Origin: Georgenia sp. M64
Lineage (GTDB): Bacteria > Actinomycetota > Actinomycetes > Actinomycetales > Actinomycetaceae
NCBI RefSeq assembly: GCF_038049925.1
Contig: NZ_CP145809.1
Location: 2,576,599 to 2,640,598, forward strand
Reading direction: 5' to 3'
Length of the DNA: 64,000 nt
The notes under the pieces are model-generated. The model saw only the letters and a list, made by a program, of their open reading frames with translations. It did not search any database and was not told where the DNA came from. Position 1 is the first letter of the stretch; each line of letters starts with the position of its first letter. Positions 51,726-60,495 of this stretch are shown piece after piece. A program made the position numbers and the translations under genes.

Positions 51726-53226
51726 GCTGGGTAAGTCCCATCGAGTGGTGTAACTGGCCTGGTGGCCCCTCGGGCCCTTCGGGACACGGCGGTCGTGTCG
51801 GTCCTACACATGGAGGGGCCACCGCGTGAGGCTCTGCGAGAACGACCAAGAACTCGTAGAGAGGCATCACACGATGGCCAAGAACCAGTCTGCCCTGCTT
51901 GCCCTGCTCGACACACTTCTGCACGCCGAGGAGGGTGAGGTGATGCGCCGGCTGCTCGGCTCGGCGCTGCAGGACCTGATCGACGCCGAGGCGAGCGCGC
52001 ACATCGGCGCCCAGCCGCACGAGCGCACGCCAGAGCGCACGACCCGGCGCAACGGCACCCGCGAGAAGCTCGTCTCGACCGCGACCGGGGACATCACGGT
52101 GAAGATCCCCAAGACCCGCACCGGGTCGTTCTTCCCCTCCCTGCTCGCCCCGCGCCGGCGGGTCGACCGGGCCCTGCACGCGGTGATCTGCGAGGCCTAC
52201 GTCCACGGGGTGAGCACGAGGAAGGTCGACGACCTCGTCACCGCCCTGGGCATCGAGTCCGGGATCTCCAAGTCCGAGGTCTCGAGGATCTGCGCCGCCC
52301 TGGACGAGGAGGTGGCCACCTGGCGGGACCGGCCGTTGGACCACACCTGGTTCCCCTACGTCTTCCTCGACGCCACGCACTGCAAGGTCAGGATCGGCGG
52401 GCGGGTGGTCACCCAGGCGGTGGTCATCGCCACCGGGGTCACGATCGACGGGCGCCGGGAGATCCTCGGCCACGCGGTCGGTGACAGCGAGACCGAGGCG
52501 TTCTGGGCCGAGTTCCTCCGCTCCCTGCGCGACCGGGGCCTGGCCGTGACCACCGAGGCCTCCCCGGCCGGGGTCCAGCTCGTCATCTCCGACGCCCACC
52601 GCGGCCTGACGAACGCGATCGCCACCGTGCTGCCCGGAGCCGCGTGGCAGCGGTGCCGGGTCCACTTCATGCGCAACGTGCTGGCCAGGGTCACCCGGGG
52701 CAACGCCGAGATGGTCGCCGCGACCATCCGCACCATCTTCGCCCAGCCCGGCGCGAAGGCGGTGCGCGAGCAGGTCGACGCCGTCGCCGACATGCTCGCC
52801 GGCCGCTTCCCCGCCGTGGCGGACATGCTCCTCGGCGCCAAGGCCGACATCACCGCCTTCGCCGACTTCCCCGAGGCCCATTGGACCAAGATCTGGTCCA
52901 ACAACCCCATCGAACGGCTCAACCGCGAGGTCAAGCGCCGCACCGACGTCGTCGGGATCTTCCCCAACGTCCCCGCCCTGGACCGCCTCGTCGGCGCGGT
53001 CCTGATCGAGGCCCACGACGAGTGGCAGGCCGCCGACCGCCGCTACCTCTCCGAGGCCTCCATGACCAAGCTGCACCCGACCGCACCCACCGCGATCACC
53101 ACCGGCCGACACACCGACGAGGAGGTCGACGCGCCCGCCCTGAAGACGGCATAGTCAAACCCAGCAGAGCCGCTCACGCAGCCGGCTCAGTTACACCACA
53201 CCACGGGGCTCTATCACACCGCTTAG
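51726..53226 (+). mobile_element. IS256-family insertion sequence
   Basis: About 1.5 kb holding one transposase gene. Subterminal inverted repeats share GTGGTGTAACTG (51745-51756, complement at 53188-53199) with weaker match outward. TGAGACACC stands immediately outside both ends (51717-51725 and 53227-53235), a 9-bp target duplication fitting the family. It lies against the left end of the Tn402-like transposon. Confidence 0.75.
51874..53154 (+). CDS. IS256-family transposase
   Basis: 426 residues from ATG 51874 (GAGAGG upstream). Transposase_mut family: SAHIGAQPHERTPERTTRRN, DDE acids in YVFLDATHCKV, VISDAHRGL and the C-terminal SNNPIERLNREVKRRTDVVG motif with Glu. Appears intact and so possibly active. 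Confidence 0.88.
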   Translation: MAKNQSALLALLDTLLHAEEGEVMRRLLGSALQDLIDAEASAHIGAQPHERTPERTTRRNGTREKLVSTATGDITVKIPKTRTGSFFPSLLAPRRRVDRALHAVICEAYVHGVSTRKVDDLVTALGIESGISKSEVSRICAALDEEVATWRDRPLDHTWFPYVFLDATHCKVRIGGRVVTQAVVIATGVTIDGRREILGHAVGDSETEAFWAEFLRSLRDRGLAVTTEASPAGVQLVISDAHRGLTNAIATVLPGAAWQRCRVHFMRNVLARVTRGNAEMVAATIRTIFAQPGAKAVREQVDAVADMLAGRFPAVADMLLGAKADITAFADFPEAHWTKIWSNNPIERLNREVKRRTDVVGIFPNVPALDRLVGAVLIEAHDEWQAADRRYLSEASMTKLHPTAPTAITTGRHTDEEVDAPALKTA

Positions 53227-53236
53227 TGAGACACCT

Positions 53237-53261
53237 TGTCAGATCCCGAACTCGCGTGCAC
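53237..53261. repeat. Left terminal inverted repeat of the Tn402-like element
   Basis: Starts TGTCAGATCCCGAA and ends GTGCAC, aligning with the complement of the right end (TGTCATTTTCCGAA ... TGCAC). A weaker second copy (TTTCGGTGTGGTGTGCAC, 53275-53292) follows, as expected for multiple TniA sites. Confidence 0.7.
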
Positions 53262-53311
53262 AGCTGACCTGCCGTTTCGGTGTGGTGTGCACGGGAGTGT
53301 GATCTTCCGGC

Positions 53312-55054
53312 GTGTCCGTTCTCGTGTGCGCGGTCGGTGCCTTGTTCCATGGTGCTGTGCACGACGAGGCGGTCGATGAGGATCGCGTTGCTGAGCGCGG
53401 TCTGCTGACCGTCCCGGATGAGGTGTGGGCGCTGGCGGTGCGCCGGGCGGAGGTGATCGCCCCGCTCGCCGAGGTGGGCCGGGTCGGGGGCGAGGCGGTG
53501 GACGGCGCTGCCGAGCAGTTGGGCGTCTCGCGGCGTCAGGTGTACGTGCTACTGCGCCGGTGGCGCGAGGGCGGTGGCGTGGTCTCGGCTCTGGTTCCAG
53601 GCCGTTCGTCCGGTGGCCGCGGCGGGCGGCGACTGCCGGCCGACGTGGAGGCGATCGTCGCGGAGGTGTTGCGCCGGGAGTACCTGACCCGGCAGCGCAG
53701 GACCACCGCTGTGGTCCACCGCGAGGTCGTGCGGGGCTGCCGGCGTCGCGGGTTGCCGGCACCCTCGCGTGGCGCCGTCGAACGGCGGATCGCCGGGCTG
53801 GACCCGGAGGCTGCGGTGCGGGCGCGGGAAGGCCCCGACGGGGCCCGGTCCCTGGAGTCCGCCGGCGGACGGGTGCCGCCGGTGACCGGGGTGCTGGAGC
53901 AGGTGCAGATCGACCACACCGTGGTGGATCTGGTCGTGGTCGACGAGCGGCACCGTCTGCCGATCGGGCGGCCGTACGTGACGGTCGGGATCGACGTGTT
54001 CTCCCGGTGCATCGTCGGGCTGGTGGTCACGTTGGAGGCGCCCTCGGCGCTGTCGGCAGGGCTGTGCCTGGCGCACATGGTCACCGACAAGCAGGCCTGG
54101 CTCGAGCGCCTCGGGATCGAGGCCGCCTGGCCGATGGCCGGCAAGCCGGGCGAGCTGTACCTGGACAACGCCGCGGAGTTCAAGAGCGAGGCGCTGCGGC
54201 GCGGGTGCGAGGAGCACGGGATCAAGTTGCGCTACCGCCCGCCGGGGCGTCCGCACTACGGCGGCATCATCGAGCGGGTCGTCGGCACGCTGATGGAGAT
54301 GGTCCACGAGCTGCCGGGCACGACGTTCTCCAACCCGGCCCAGCGCGGCAGCTACGACTCCGACGCCAAGGCGGTCCTGACGGTCGCGGAGCTGGTGAGA
54401 TGGTTGGCCCTGGCGGTGGCGAGCTATCACGGGCAGGTCCACGGCACGACGCGGCAGACCCCGCAGGCCCGCTGGGCCGCCGACACCGCCGCGTCGGCAC
54501 CGGTGACGATCACCGACGAGACGGCGTTCCTGGTGGACTTCCTGCCGGTGATCCGGCGGACGCTGACCCGCACCGGATTCGTCATCGACCACGTGCACTA
54601 CTTCAGCGACGCGCTCAAACCGTGGATCGCCCGCCGCGACCGGCTGGACCGGTTCGTGATCCGCCGCGATCCGCGCGACATCAGCCGCATCTGGGTGCTC
54701 GACCCCGAGGGCGGGTCCTACCTGCCGGTGCCCTACCGGACCCTGTCACGCCCGGCGGTGAGCGTGTGGGAGCACCGCGGCGCGCTTGAGCGGCTGCACG
54801 CCGAGGGACGGGCGCAGGTCGACGAGGAGGCGTTGTTCCGGATGGTCGAGCAGATGCGCACGATCACCGAGACCGCCCGGGCCACCACCCGCAAGACCCG
54901 CCGCGACGCCGAACGACGCCACCGCAACCCGCCGGCGGCCGCCGCGGCACCGCCAGTGCTCGTGAGCCCGCCCGAGGACGTCCCGGCGGGCCGACCAGCA
55001 GAAGGCCGGATGGACGCCGACGTGGTTCCGTTCGAGGTGATCGAGCAGTGGTGA
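53312..55054 (+). CDS. tniA: TniA-type Mu-like DDE transposase
   Basis: 580 residues from GTG 53312. N-terminal HTH domains (AAEQLGVSRRQVYVLLRRWR), rve integrase core with catalytic Asp in VQIDHTVVDL, Asp in YLDNAAEFKSE and Glu in GGIIERVVGT, then a Mu-type C-terminal barrel (RDISRIWVLDPEGGSYLPVP). Catalyses strand transfer together with TniB and TniQ. Its end overlaps tniB. Confidence 0.88.
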   Translation: MSVLVCAVGALFHGAVHDEAVDEDRVAERGLLTVPDEVWALAVRRAEVIAPLAEVGRVGGEAVDGAAEQLGVSRRQVYVLLRRWREGGGVVSALVPGRSSGGRGGRRLPADVEAIVAEVLRREYLTRQRRTTAVVHREVVRGCRRRGLPAPSRGAVERRIAGLDPEAAVRAREGPDGARSLESAGGRVPPVTGVLEQVQIDHTVVDLVVVDERHRLPIGRPYVTVGIDVFSRCIVGLVVTLEAPSALSAGLCLAHMVTDKQAWLERLGIEAAWPMAGKPGELYLDNAAEFKSEALRRGCEEHGIKLRYRPPGRPHYGGIIERVVGTLMEMVHELPGTTFSNPAQRGSYDSDAKAVLTVAELVRWLALAVASYHGQVHGTTRQTPQARWAADTAASAPVTITDETAFLVDFLPVIRRTLTRTGFVIDHVHYFSDALKPWIARRDRLDRFVIRRDPRDISRIWVLDPEGGSYLPVPYRTLSRPAVSVWEHRGALERLHAEGRAQVDEEALFRMVEQMRTITETARATTRKTRRDAERRHRNPPAAAAAPPVLVSPPEDVPAGRPAEGRMDADVVPFEVIEQW

Positions 55055-55962
55055 ACAACGACCTGGCCCCGGCCGCCCTGGACCACCTGCACGACAGTGC
55101 CCGGGCTCTGGCTCGGCTCCCGGCTGAGGAACGGGTTCGGCACGTGCGCGCGGACCGGTGGATCGGCTACTCCCGGGCCACCGCGGCCCTGGACCGGCTC
55201 GAGACGCTGCATGCGTGGCCGGGCCGGCAACGGATGCCCAACTTGTTGCTGGTCGGCCCGACGAACAACGGCAAATCCATGATCATCGAGAAGTTCCGCC
55301 GCCTCCACCCACCCACCTCGCACGCGGACCGGGAGGAGATCCCGGTGCTGGTCGTGCAGATGCCCTCCGAACCGTCGGTGATCCGGTTCTACGTCGCCCT
55401 GCTCGCCGCGCTCGGCGCGCCGCTACGCCCGCGTCAGCGCCTGGCCGACATCGAGCCAGTGGCGTTGACGCTGCTGCGGGCCGCGAGAGTCCGGGTGCTG
55501 GTCATCGACGAGCTGCACAACATCCTCGCCGGGCGGTCCGACACCCGCCGGGAGTTCCTCAACCTCATCCGCTTCCTCGGCAACGAGCTGCGCATCCCGC
55601 TGGTCGGGGTCGGCACCCGCGAGGCGTACCTGGCCATCCGCTCCGACGACCAGCTCGAGAACCGCTTCGAGCCCTTCACCCTGCCCCGATGGGAGTCCGA
55701 CCAGGAGACACGGTCGCTGCTGGCCAGCTTCGCCGCCGCCTTCCCGCTGCGTCGCCGATCGACCATCGCCACCGAGGAGATGGCCCGCTACCTGCTGACC
55801 CGCAGTGAGGGCACGATCGGCGAGCTCACCCACCTGCTCGTCGACGCCGCCGTGGCCGCGATCGAGTCCGGCGAGGAGGCCATCAACCAGCGCACCCTTC
55901 TCCTGGCGCCCTATGCCGGCCCCACGGAACGACGCCGGATGTTCGAACGCGAGCTGGCATGA
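55048..55962 (+). CDS. tniB: TniB-type AAA ATPase
   Basis: 304 residues from GTG 55048 (GTG 55051 is an alternative). Walker A LLVGPTNNGKSMI (about residue 68), Walker B VRVLVIDELHNIL and sensor GVGTREAYLA, as in TniB/MuB/TnsC-like targeting ATPases. Overlaps tniQ by ATGA. Confidence 0.86.
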   Translation: MVNNDLAPAALDHLHDSARALARLPAEERVRHVRADRWIGYSRATAALDRLETLHAWPGRQRMPNLLLVGPTNNGKSMIIEKFRRLHPPTSHADREEIPVLVVQMPSEPSVIRFYVALLAALGAPLRPRQRLADIEPVALTLLRAARVRVLVIDELHNILAGRSDTRREFLNLIRFLGNELRIPLVGVGTREAYLAIRSDDQLENRFEPFTLPRWESDQETRSLLASFAAAFPLRRRSTIATEEMARYLLTRSEGTIGELTHLLVDAAVAAIESGEEAINQRTLLLAPYAGPTERRRMFERELA

Positions 55963-57212
55963 GCCGTCGGTGGCCCCTGCACCCGCCACCGGGCGACGGT
56001 GAGGCGCTGTCCTCCTGGCTCAACCGGCTGGCCGAGATCTACGGGCTCAGCGTCGAGGAACTGATCCGCCACGACCTGGTCCCACCGGGTACAGGCCCGG
56101 TGGTCCACGACGGCGGCGCCCTGGACCTGGACCCGCCGGCCGGAGTGCTCAGCGCCCTGCATCGGCGCACCGGGGTGCCCCTGGGCGAGCTGCGCCAGAT
56201 GACGATCAGCGGATGGGTGCCTTGGCTGCTCGACACCCTGGACGTCGAACCGGAGGCCGAGGCGGCACTCGACACCTACGTCCACCAGGACTCGGTGCTC
56301 CTCACCGCCAAGGAACGGCCCCGCCGGCAGGTGCCCGGCTGGCGCGCCTGGCTGCCCTCGGACCGCAGACGCGGACCGATGCGCCGGGCCTGCCCGACCT
56401 GCGCGAGCACCACCACGACCGGCGGCTCCGGCTTCACCCTTGTCTCCCAGCTACCACTCACGCTCAGCTGCCCGCAGCACAGCTGCCGCCTCGAACCGGC
56501 CCTCGGCGCCCTCGGGGCCTTCATCGCCTGGGCGAGGCAGGACACCAGCGCCACCGCCGCACCGGCCCCGGTCATCGCCATGGACTCGCTCACCCACGAG
56601 GGACTGCGCACCGGTCTCGTCCCCCTCCCCCGCCGTCGAGTGCACGTCGGGGTGTGGTTTCGACTGCTGCGCACCCTGATCGACGAGCTCTCCACCCCCG
56701 TCTCGCTCCTGCGCGTCCGTTCCCGGCGCACCATGCAGCACCTCTGGGACGTGGCCGGTCATCCACCACGGGCCGGCATGGCGGGCCCCTGGCGCCCCTA
56801 CGAGACACTGCCCTGGCCCCAGCAGCGAATGCTCCTGGAAGCCGCCGCCACCACCCTCCAATTGGTCAAGGCCGGCGAGGTCACCGCTTACGGCACCCTG
56901 GGCCATCTCCTGTCCCCCGAGGCCTACCGGCCCGTTCCCGACGGCAGCACACCGATCCAGCGCCGCCGTGACTACTGGCGGGAGATCGAGGATGCGACGA
57001 ACCAAGCCATCGCCGACGCCCAGCGCGACCCCGCCGCAGCACGGCAGCTGCTGACCACCCTCACCGCCCTGACCCGCAGCGAGACCACCTTCCGACGCAC
57101 CCGCGAGGACCTGGTCGCCCTGGGCGTCCCCGACCGCCACCTTCCTCGGACGCTGACCGAGGCACACGCCCGTGACACGCCGCCCGCCATGAGGACGCCC
57201 TCATCACATTAA
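55959..57212 (+). CDS. tniQ: TniQ family protein
   Basis: 417 residues. N-terminal TniQ domain (PGDGEALSSWLNRLAEIYGL) with a zinc finger (RACPTC ... LSCPQHSC, about 145-175) and a variable helical C-terminus. In Tn402-like elements it is required for transposition and helps target choice. Confidence 0.82.
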   Translation: MSRRWPLHPPPGDGEALSSWLNRLAEIYGLSVEELIRHDLVPPGTGPVVHDGGALDLDPPAGVLSALHRRTGVPLGELRQMTISGWVPWLLDTLDVEPEAEAALDTYVHQDSVLLTAKERPRRQVPGWRAWLPSDRRRGPMRRACPTCASTTTTGGSGFTLVSQLPLTLSCPQHSCRLEPALGALGAFIAWARQDTSATAAPAPVIAMDSLTHEGLRTGLVPLPRRRVHVGVWFRLLRTLIDELSTPVSLLRVRSRRTMQHLWDVAGHPPRAGMAGPWRPYETLPWPQQRMLLEAAATTLQLVKAGEVTAYGTLGHLLSPEAYRPVPDGSTPIQRRRDYWREIEDATNQAIADAQRDPAAARQLLTTLTALTRSETTFRRTREDLVALGVPDRHLPRTLTEAHARDTPPAMRTPSSH

Positions 57213-57293
57213 AGGCGACGGCACCTTTGCGTGACGTAGAATACCTGCCGGGTTAAGTGACATATTCCGCGCAGCAAAGCCTCCGGATGCGTA

Positions 57294-57323
57294 CTGTCAC
57301 GTAATCGGTCGTATACGTGACAG
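57294..57323. promoter_or_regulatory. res site core for TniR
   Basis: CTGTCACGTA (57294-57303) and TACGTGACAG (57314-57323) form a perfect 10-bp dyad with a 10-base spacer, the size of a serine-recombinase crossover subsite, just before the tniR start. Further GTGAC half-sites (near 57231 and 57266) may be accessory sites. Confidence 0.65.
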
Positions 57324-57338
57324 GCGCGGAGGTGCGCG

Positions 57339-57956
57339 GTGCTGGTCGGCTACATGCGGGTCTCCAAGGCCGACGGGTCTCAGACTACCGATCTCCAACG
57401 CGATGCCCTCCTCGCCGCCGGCATGGACGCCGACGCCCTGTACGAGGACAAGGCCTCAGGCAAGAAGGAAGACCGGCCATTGCTCGCCGCGTGCCTCAAG
57501 GCGCTACGGCCCGGGGACACCCTCATGGTGTGGAAGCTCGACCGACTCGGCCGCGACCTGCGCCATCTGGTCAACATCGTCCACGACCTCACCACCCGCG
57601 GCATCGGCCTCAAGGTCCTCACCGGGCAGGGTGCGGCCATCGACACCACCACAGCCTCCGGCAAGCTCGTCTTCGGCATTTTCGCCGCCCTGGCCGAGTT
57701 CGAACGCGAACTCATCTCCGAACGCACCATCGCCGGCCTCGCCGCCGCCCGCGCCCGCGGCCGCAAAGGCGGACGCCCCTACAAGATGACCCCCGCCAAG
57801 ATCCGCCTCGCCATGGCCTCCATGGGGAAACCAGACACCAACGTCGCCGCCCTGTGCAAAGAGCTCGGCATCACCCGCCAAACCCTCTACCGCCACGTCT
57901 CCCCGGAAGGAGAGCTGCGCCCAGACGGAGCAAAACTACTCGGCGCCAACCACTGA
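57339..57956 (+). CDS. tniR: TniR-type serine recombinase (resolvase)
   Basis: 205 residues from GTG 57339. Catalytic Ser in LVGYMRVSKADGSQTTDLQR (about residue 9), GDTLMVWKLDRLGRDLRHLV, and a C-terminal HTH (VAALCKELGITRQTLYRHV). Resolves cointegrates at the adjacent res site. Confidence 0.88.
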   Translation: MLVGYMRVSKADGSQTTDLQRDALLAAGMDADALYEDKASGKKEDRPLLAACLKALRPGDTLMVWKLDRLGRDLRHLVNIVHDLTTRGIGLKVLTGQGAAIDTTTASGKLVFGIFAALAEFERELISERTIAGLAAARARGRKGGRPYKMTPAKIRLAMASMGKPDTNVAALCKELGITRQTLYRHVSPEGELRPDGAKLLGANH

Positions 57957-58004
57957 ACAGCCCCCTGCTGATGGCACGCGTGGAGCGGTGCGACTAGCGC
58001 CGGC

Positions 58005-58035
58005 TTGACCCTGACGCGACGTCATGGTCGACGAT
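58005..58035 (+). promoter_or_regulatory. MerR-type promoter with dyad operator
   Basis: TTGACC (58005-58010) and GACGAT (58030-58035) are 19 bases apart, the long spacer MerR proteins act on. The spacer carries an imperfect dyad (GACCCTGACG ... CGTCATGGTC). The start codon at 58043 is about at the transcription start, implying a leaderless message. Confidence 0.6.
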
Positions 58036-58042
58036 TGAAAGT

Positions 58043-58840
58043 ATGCAGATCGGTGACCTCGCGAGGATGGCCGGCACGACCGCGAGGGCAGTGCGCCACT
58101 ATCACCGCGCGGGCGTCCTGCCCGAGCCAGCCCGACGGGCTAATGGCTACCGGGACTATGACATCTCCGACCTGGTCCGCGTCATGCGGATCCGGTGGCT
58201 GCTCACGGCCGGGCTGACGCTGCGCGAGGTCGCCGCAATGCTGCAGAACGACAGGTCCGCCGACGTGGACCTGGACGGCCAGCTGCTCGCCGCCCTCGGC
58301 AGAGTGGAGGTCGAGCGCGCCCGGCTGGACACACAGGAGCGCGTACTTCGCGAACTGCTCCGCCGGGTGCAGTCCGGACAGGCCCTCTCGGCCGTCGACG
58401 ACGATCTCCGCGGCGCCATGGACGCCGTCGCGAAGGTCGCCGCGCCTGCCTCGCACAGCTTGATGCGCACCGAGCGGGCCGCCGTGGACCTCATGGTGCA
58501 CAGCGGTCTGGCTCACGCGAAGGCCCAAGAGTCACTGGCTGCTGTCTACCGACGTGTGGCCGAGGATCCCGGCCTTGCCGTGGCCCTGGTCGAGGTGACC
58601 GAACGGCTCGAGGCGCTCACCGGGGCAGACCCGCAGTTCGCCGTCGAGGAGATCGACGCGACGGCCGCACAGCTGGAGTCCGTGCTGGTTGACGTCGACA
58701 TCGACGGGTTCATCGGCTCGCTAGAAGCGGCAGAGGGGTCGGCCGGCACCGGTGAGGACGGGCTATGGCTGGCCACGCTTCTTCCCGACCCGGCGCACCG
58801 AGCGGTCATGCACCGCGTACTCTCCCGGAGGTCGCTATGA
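58043..58840 (+). CDS. MerR-family regulator
   Basis: 265 residues. N-terminal MerR HTH and wing (QIGDLARMAGTTARAVRHYH, RRANGYRDYDISDLVRVMRI), then a dimer helix and a long C-terminal effector domain without metal Cys. The ATGA overlap with the PH-domain gene shows they are one operon carried by the transposon. Effector unknown. Confidence 0.85.
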   Translation: MQIGDLARMAGTTARAVRHYHRAGVLPEPARRANGYRDYDISDLVRVMRIRWLLTAGLTLREVAAMLQNDRSADVDLDGQLLAALGRVEVERARLDTQERVLRELLRRVQSGQALSAVDDDLRGAMDAVAKVAAPASHSLMRTERAAVDLMVHSGLAHAKAQESLAAVYRRVAEDPGLAVALVEVTERLEALTGADPQFAVEEIDATAAQLESVLVDVDIDGFIGSLEAAEGSAGTGEDGLWLATLLPDPAHRAVMHRVLSRRSL

Positions 58841-59715
58841 GGAACGACCTGCGTCCCCACGGACCGGCCGAGCAGGAGACGCCGACCGGCAGGCTTCGAC
58901 GGACCGCCCGCCTGGTGAGGTGGGCGACCCTCGTGCTGATCGCCGTCGAGGCCGCACTCGTGATCGGTGGCCGGATCGACCTCGGCACTGCGGTCGCGGC
59001 GCTCGTTGCGGTCGAGGTCATCCTGGGCGCCGCCATCCTCGCGCTGGCGTGGCGCGCCGCTCGCACCCACGACGGCGACCGCGTCGCTGCCGCCGCACGT
59101 GCGCTCCTGCCCGGACCCGTAGCCGCCGTGATCCTTCTTGAGCTTGGCCAGATCCGCGCCCTGTGGCTGCTCGTCCGACGACGCATCCACACCGAGCACC
59201 GCGAGGACACCACCATCTCGTATGCCGCCGGGCGCGGCAGCGTCTATCTCATGGTGGTCGCCGTGTGCCTGATCGAACTCTTCGCGGTTCACCTCATCGT
59301 GCCCTGGCAGCGCCTGGGCACGTGGTCCTGGCTCCAGTGGCTCGCGCTCACCCTGTCCGCTTATGCCGTGGTGTGGATCCTGGCCTGGTGGGCTGCCCAA
59401 CGCACCCACCCCCACCTCATCACCGACGAGGAGCTGATTCTGCGCAACGGCACACTCGTGGCACTGCGGGTGCCGCTGGAGCAGATCCAGGCAGCGAGAC
59501 CACGGCGCCGTGGACAAGTGACCGACGAACGGCTGAACCTCGGTGGGCCCGGCGGCGGAACGAACATCGACATCGACCTCGACGAACCGGTGACCTGGCG
59601 CAGCTTCACCGGGCGGCGCGAACGACAGATCAGCGCCATCGCCCTTGAGGTCGACGACCCCGCAACCTCGGCGCAAGAGATAATCACGGCGATCCGCTCA
59701 CGGCGCCCACACTGA
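58837..59715 (+). CDS. Membrane protein with C-terminal PH-like domain
   Basis: 292 residues from ATG 58837, CGGAGG upstream. Four membrane segments (about 24-44, 48-72, 130-152, 160-182) are followed by a bacterial PH-like domain (HLITDEELILRNGTLVALRV ... ISAIALEVDDP). Not recognised as a characterised protein. Its pairing with a MerR activator inside a transposon suggests an inducible envelope-stress or resistance function. Confidence 0.65.
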   Translation: MRNDLRPHGPAEQETPTGRLRRTARLVRWATLVLIAVEAALVIGGRIDLGTAVAALVAVEVILGAAILALAWRAARTHDGDRVAAAARALLPGPVAAVILLELGQIRALWLLVRRRIHTEHREDTTISYAAGRGSVYLMVVAVCLIELFAVHLIVPWQRLGTWSWLQWLALTLSAYAVVWILAWWAAQRTHPHLITDEELILRNGTLVALRVPLEQIQAARPRRRGQVTDERLNLGGPGGGTNIDIDLDEPVTWRSFTGRRERQISAIALEVDDPATSAQEIITAIRSRRPH

Positions 59716-59756
59716 CCCGCGCACTGGCGACCCAGATCGGGAGTACACCCACGACA

Positions 59757-59803
59757 GTGCAGGTGACTTCGGAAAGCCGTGCAGTCGACTTCGGAAAATG
59801 ACA
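59757..59803. repeat. Right end of the Tn402-like element (two repeats)
   Basis: GTGCAGTCGACTTCGGAAAA followed by TGACA (59779-59803) is the outer repeat; GTGCAGGTGACTTCGGAAAG (59757-59776) is an inner copy 22 bases away. The outer one nearly matches the classic 25-bp Tn402/Tn5053 end in reverse complement. Confidence 0.75.
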
Positions 59804-59828
59804 CGCGCCGTGTGCGCGCAGAGGCGAG

Positions 59829-59950
59829 CGTCTCAGAAAGGGTCGCAAAACCTCCAAACGACACGGCCGGTTCTGAGACGGGTCGAGGACGCAAAATGAG
59901 GCGCCGATACCGGCTCCGCCGAGTCGTCTGAGAAACGATCGTTTATGGAC
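59829..59950. repeat. Inverted repeats resembling Tn3-family ends, in 303-base gap
   Basis: CGTCTCAGAA (59829-59838) and TTCTGAGACG (59871-59880) are perfect complements; TCTGAGAAACGATCGTTTA follows near 59929. CGTCTCAG and TTCTGAGACA also stand at 51699-51722 on the other side of the IS and transposon. GTCTCAGAAA is a hallmark of Tn3/Tn21-type ends. No gene is seen between 59716 and 60018. Confidence 0.45.
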
Positions 59951-60018
59951 GGCCCGGCGGTCCGGTCACCGCCCTCTCGCCCGCGGTTGCAGTGCTGTCG
60001 TCCTTACGCCGCGCAAGT

Positions 60019-60495
60019 TCAATCTCGGGAGAGTCCTGTCGGCCAGATGATGCGCACGTTTCTACCAAGCTCTCGGGCATAGGCGACAGCATCGGCGGTT
60101 CCTCCTCGACCACGTGCAGGTTCCCCATCCCACACCGCGATCAGGATGTGGCAGTGCTCAGCGATCCACTTACCCGCGGCGTCGTATGCCTCTTCCGATG
60201 GTCCGGGGTACTCAAGCACCGTGGTGGTCGTTGCGGCGCTCAGCAGGTTGGCGTAGTTGTCGTGGTCCTGGCCGGAAAAGGTCGCCTCGTACCCGCCGGA
60301 AGGGATGACCGCGTGCAGGTCGCCGCCGGCTGCCAGGAGCTCGCGCGCGAAGAGCTGGTCGGTGCCAGCGGCGAGGCTGCTGTACCCCACCAGCGGTGGG
60401 CGTTGCTCAGCAATGACAGCCTGCATGCCGGCGGTAACGTAGCCGATCGCTTGGGCCGGAATGCTCTGGTGCCCGGTGACGCCGAGCCGAGTCAT
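60019..60495 (-). CDS. SLOG-domain (Rossmann-like nucleotide-binding) protein
   Basis: 158 residues from ATG 60495, overlapping the caspase gene stop by ATGA. SLOG features: LGVTGHQSIPAQ start, GYSSLAAGTDQLFARELLAA, LHAVIPSGGYEATF, and ILIAVWDGEPARGRGGTADA near the C-terminus. SLOG domains bind nucleotide-derived ligands; in Thoeris ThsA one senses the TIR product. As a separate protein coupled to a caspase and TIR it may sense, buffer or degrade the signal. Inference from context. Confidence 0.72.
   Translation of the reverse strand: MTRLGVTGHQSIPAQAIGYVTAGMQAVIAEQRPPLVGYSSLAAGTDQLFARELLAAGGDLHAVIPSGGYEATFSGQDHDNYANLLSAATTTTVLEYPGPSEEAYDAAGKWIAEHCHILIAVWDGEPARGRGGTADAVAYARELGRNVRIIWPTGLSRD

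Larger units (their letters stand above)
53237..59803 (+). mobile_element. Tn402/Tn5053-type transposon with MerR/PH cargo
   Basis: 6.6 kb bounded by 25-bp ends resembling the TGTCA...TGCAC ends of Tn402/Tn5053. Contains tniA, tniB, tniQ, a res dyad and tniR in canonical order, then cargo genes for a MerR regulator and a membrane PH-domain protein, then the right end. No 5-bp target duplication is seen (CACCT versus CGCGC), so one end may have been reshuffled. Confidence 0.75.

Noticed and set aside
53232-59808. 5-bp target duplication of the Tn402-like element
   Set aside because: Outside bases are CACCT and CGCGC; they do not match.
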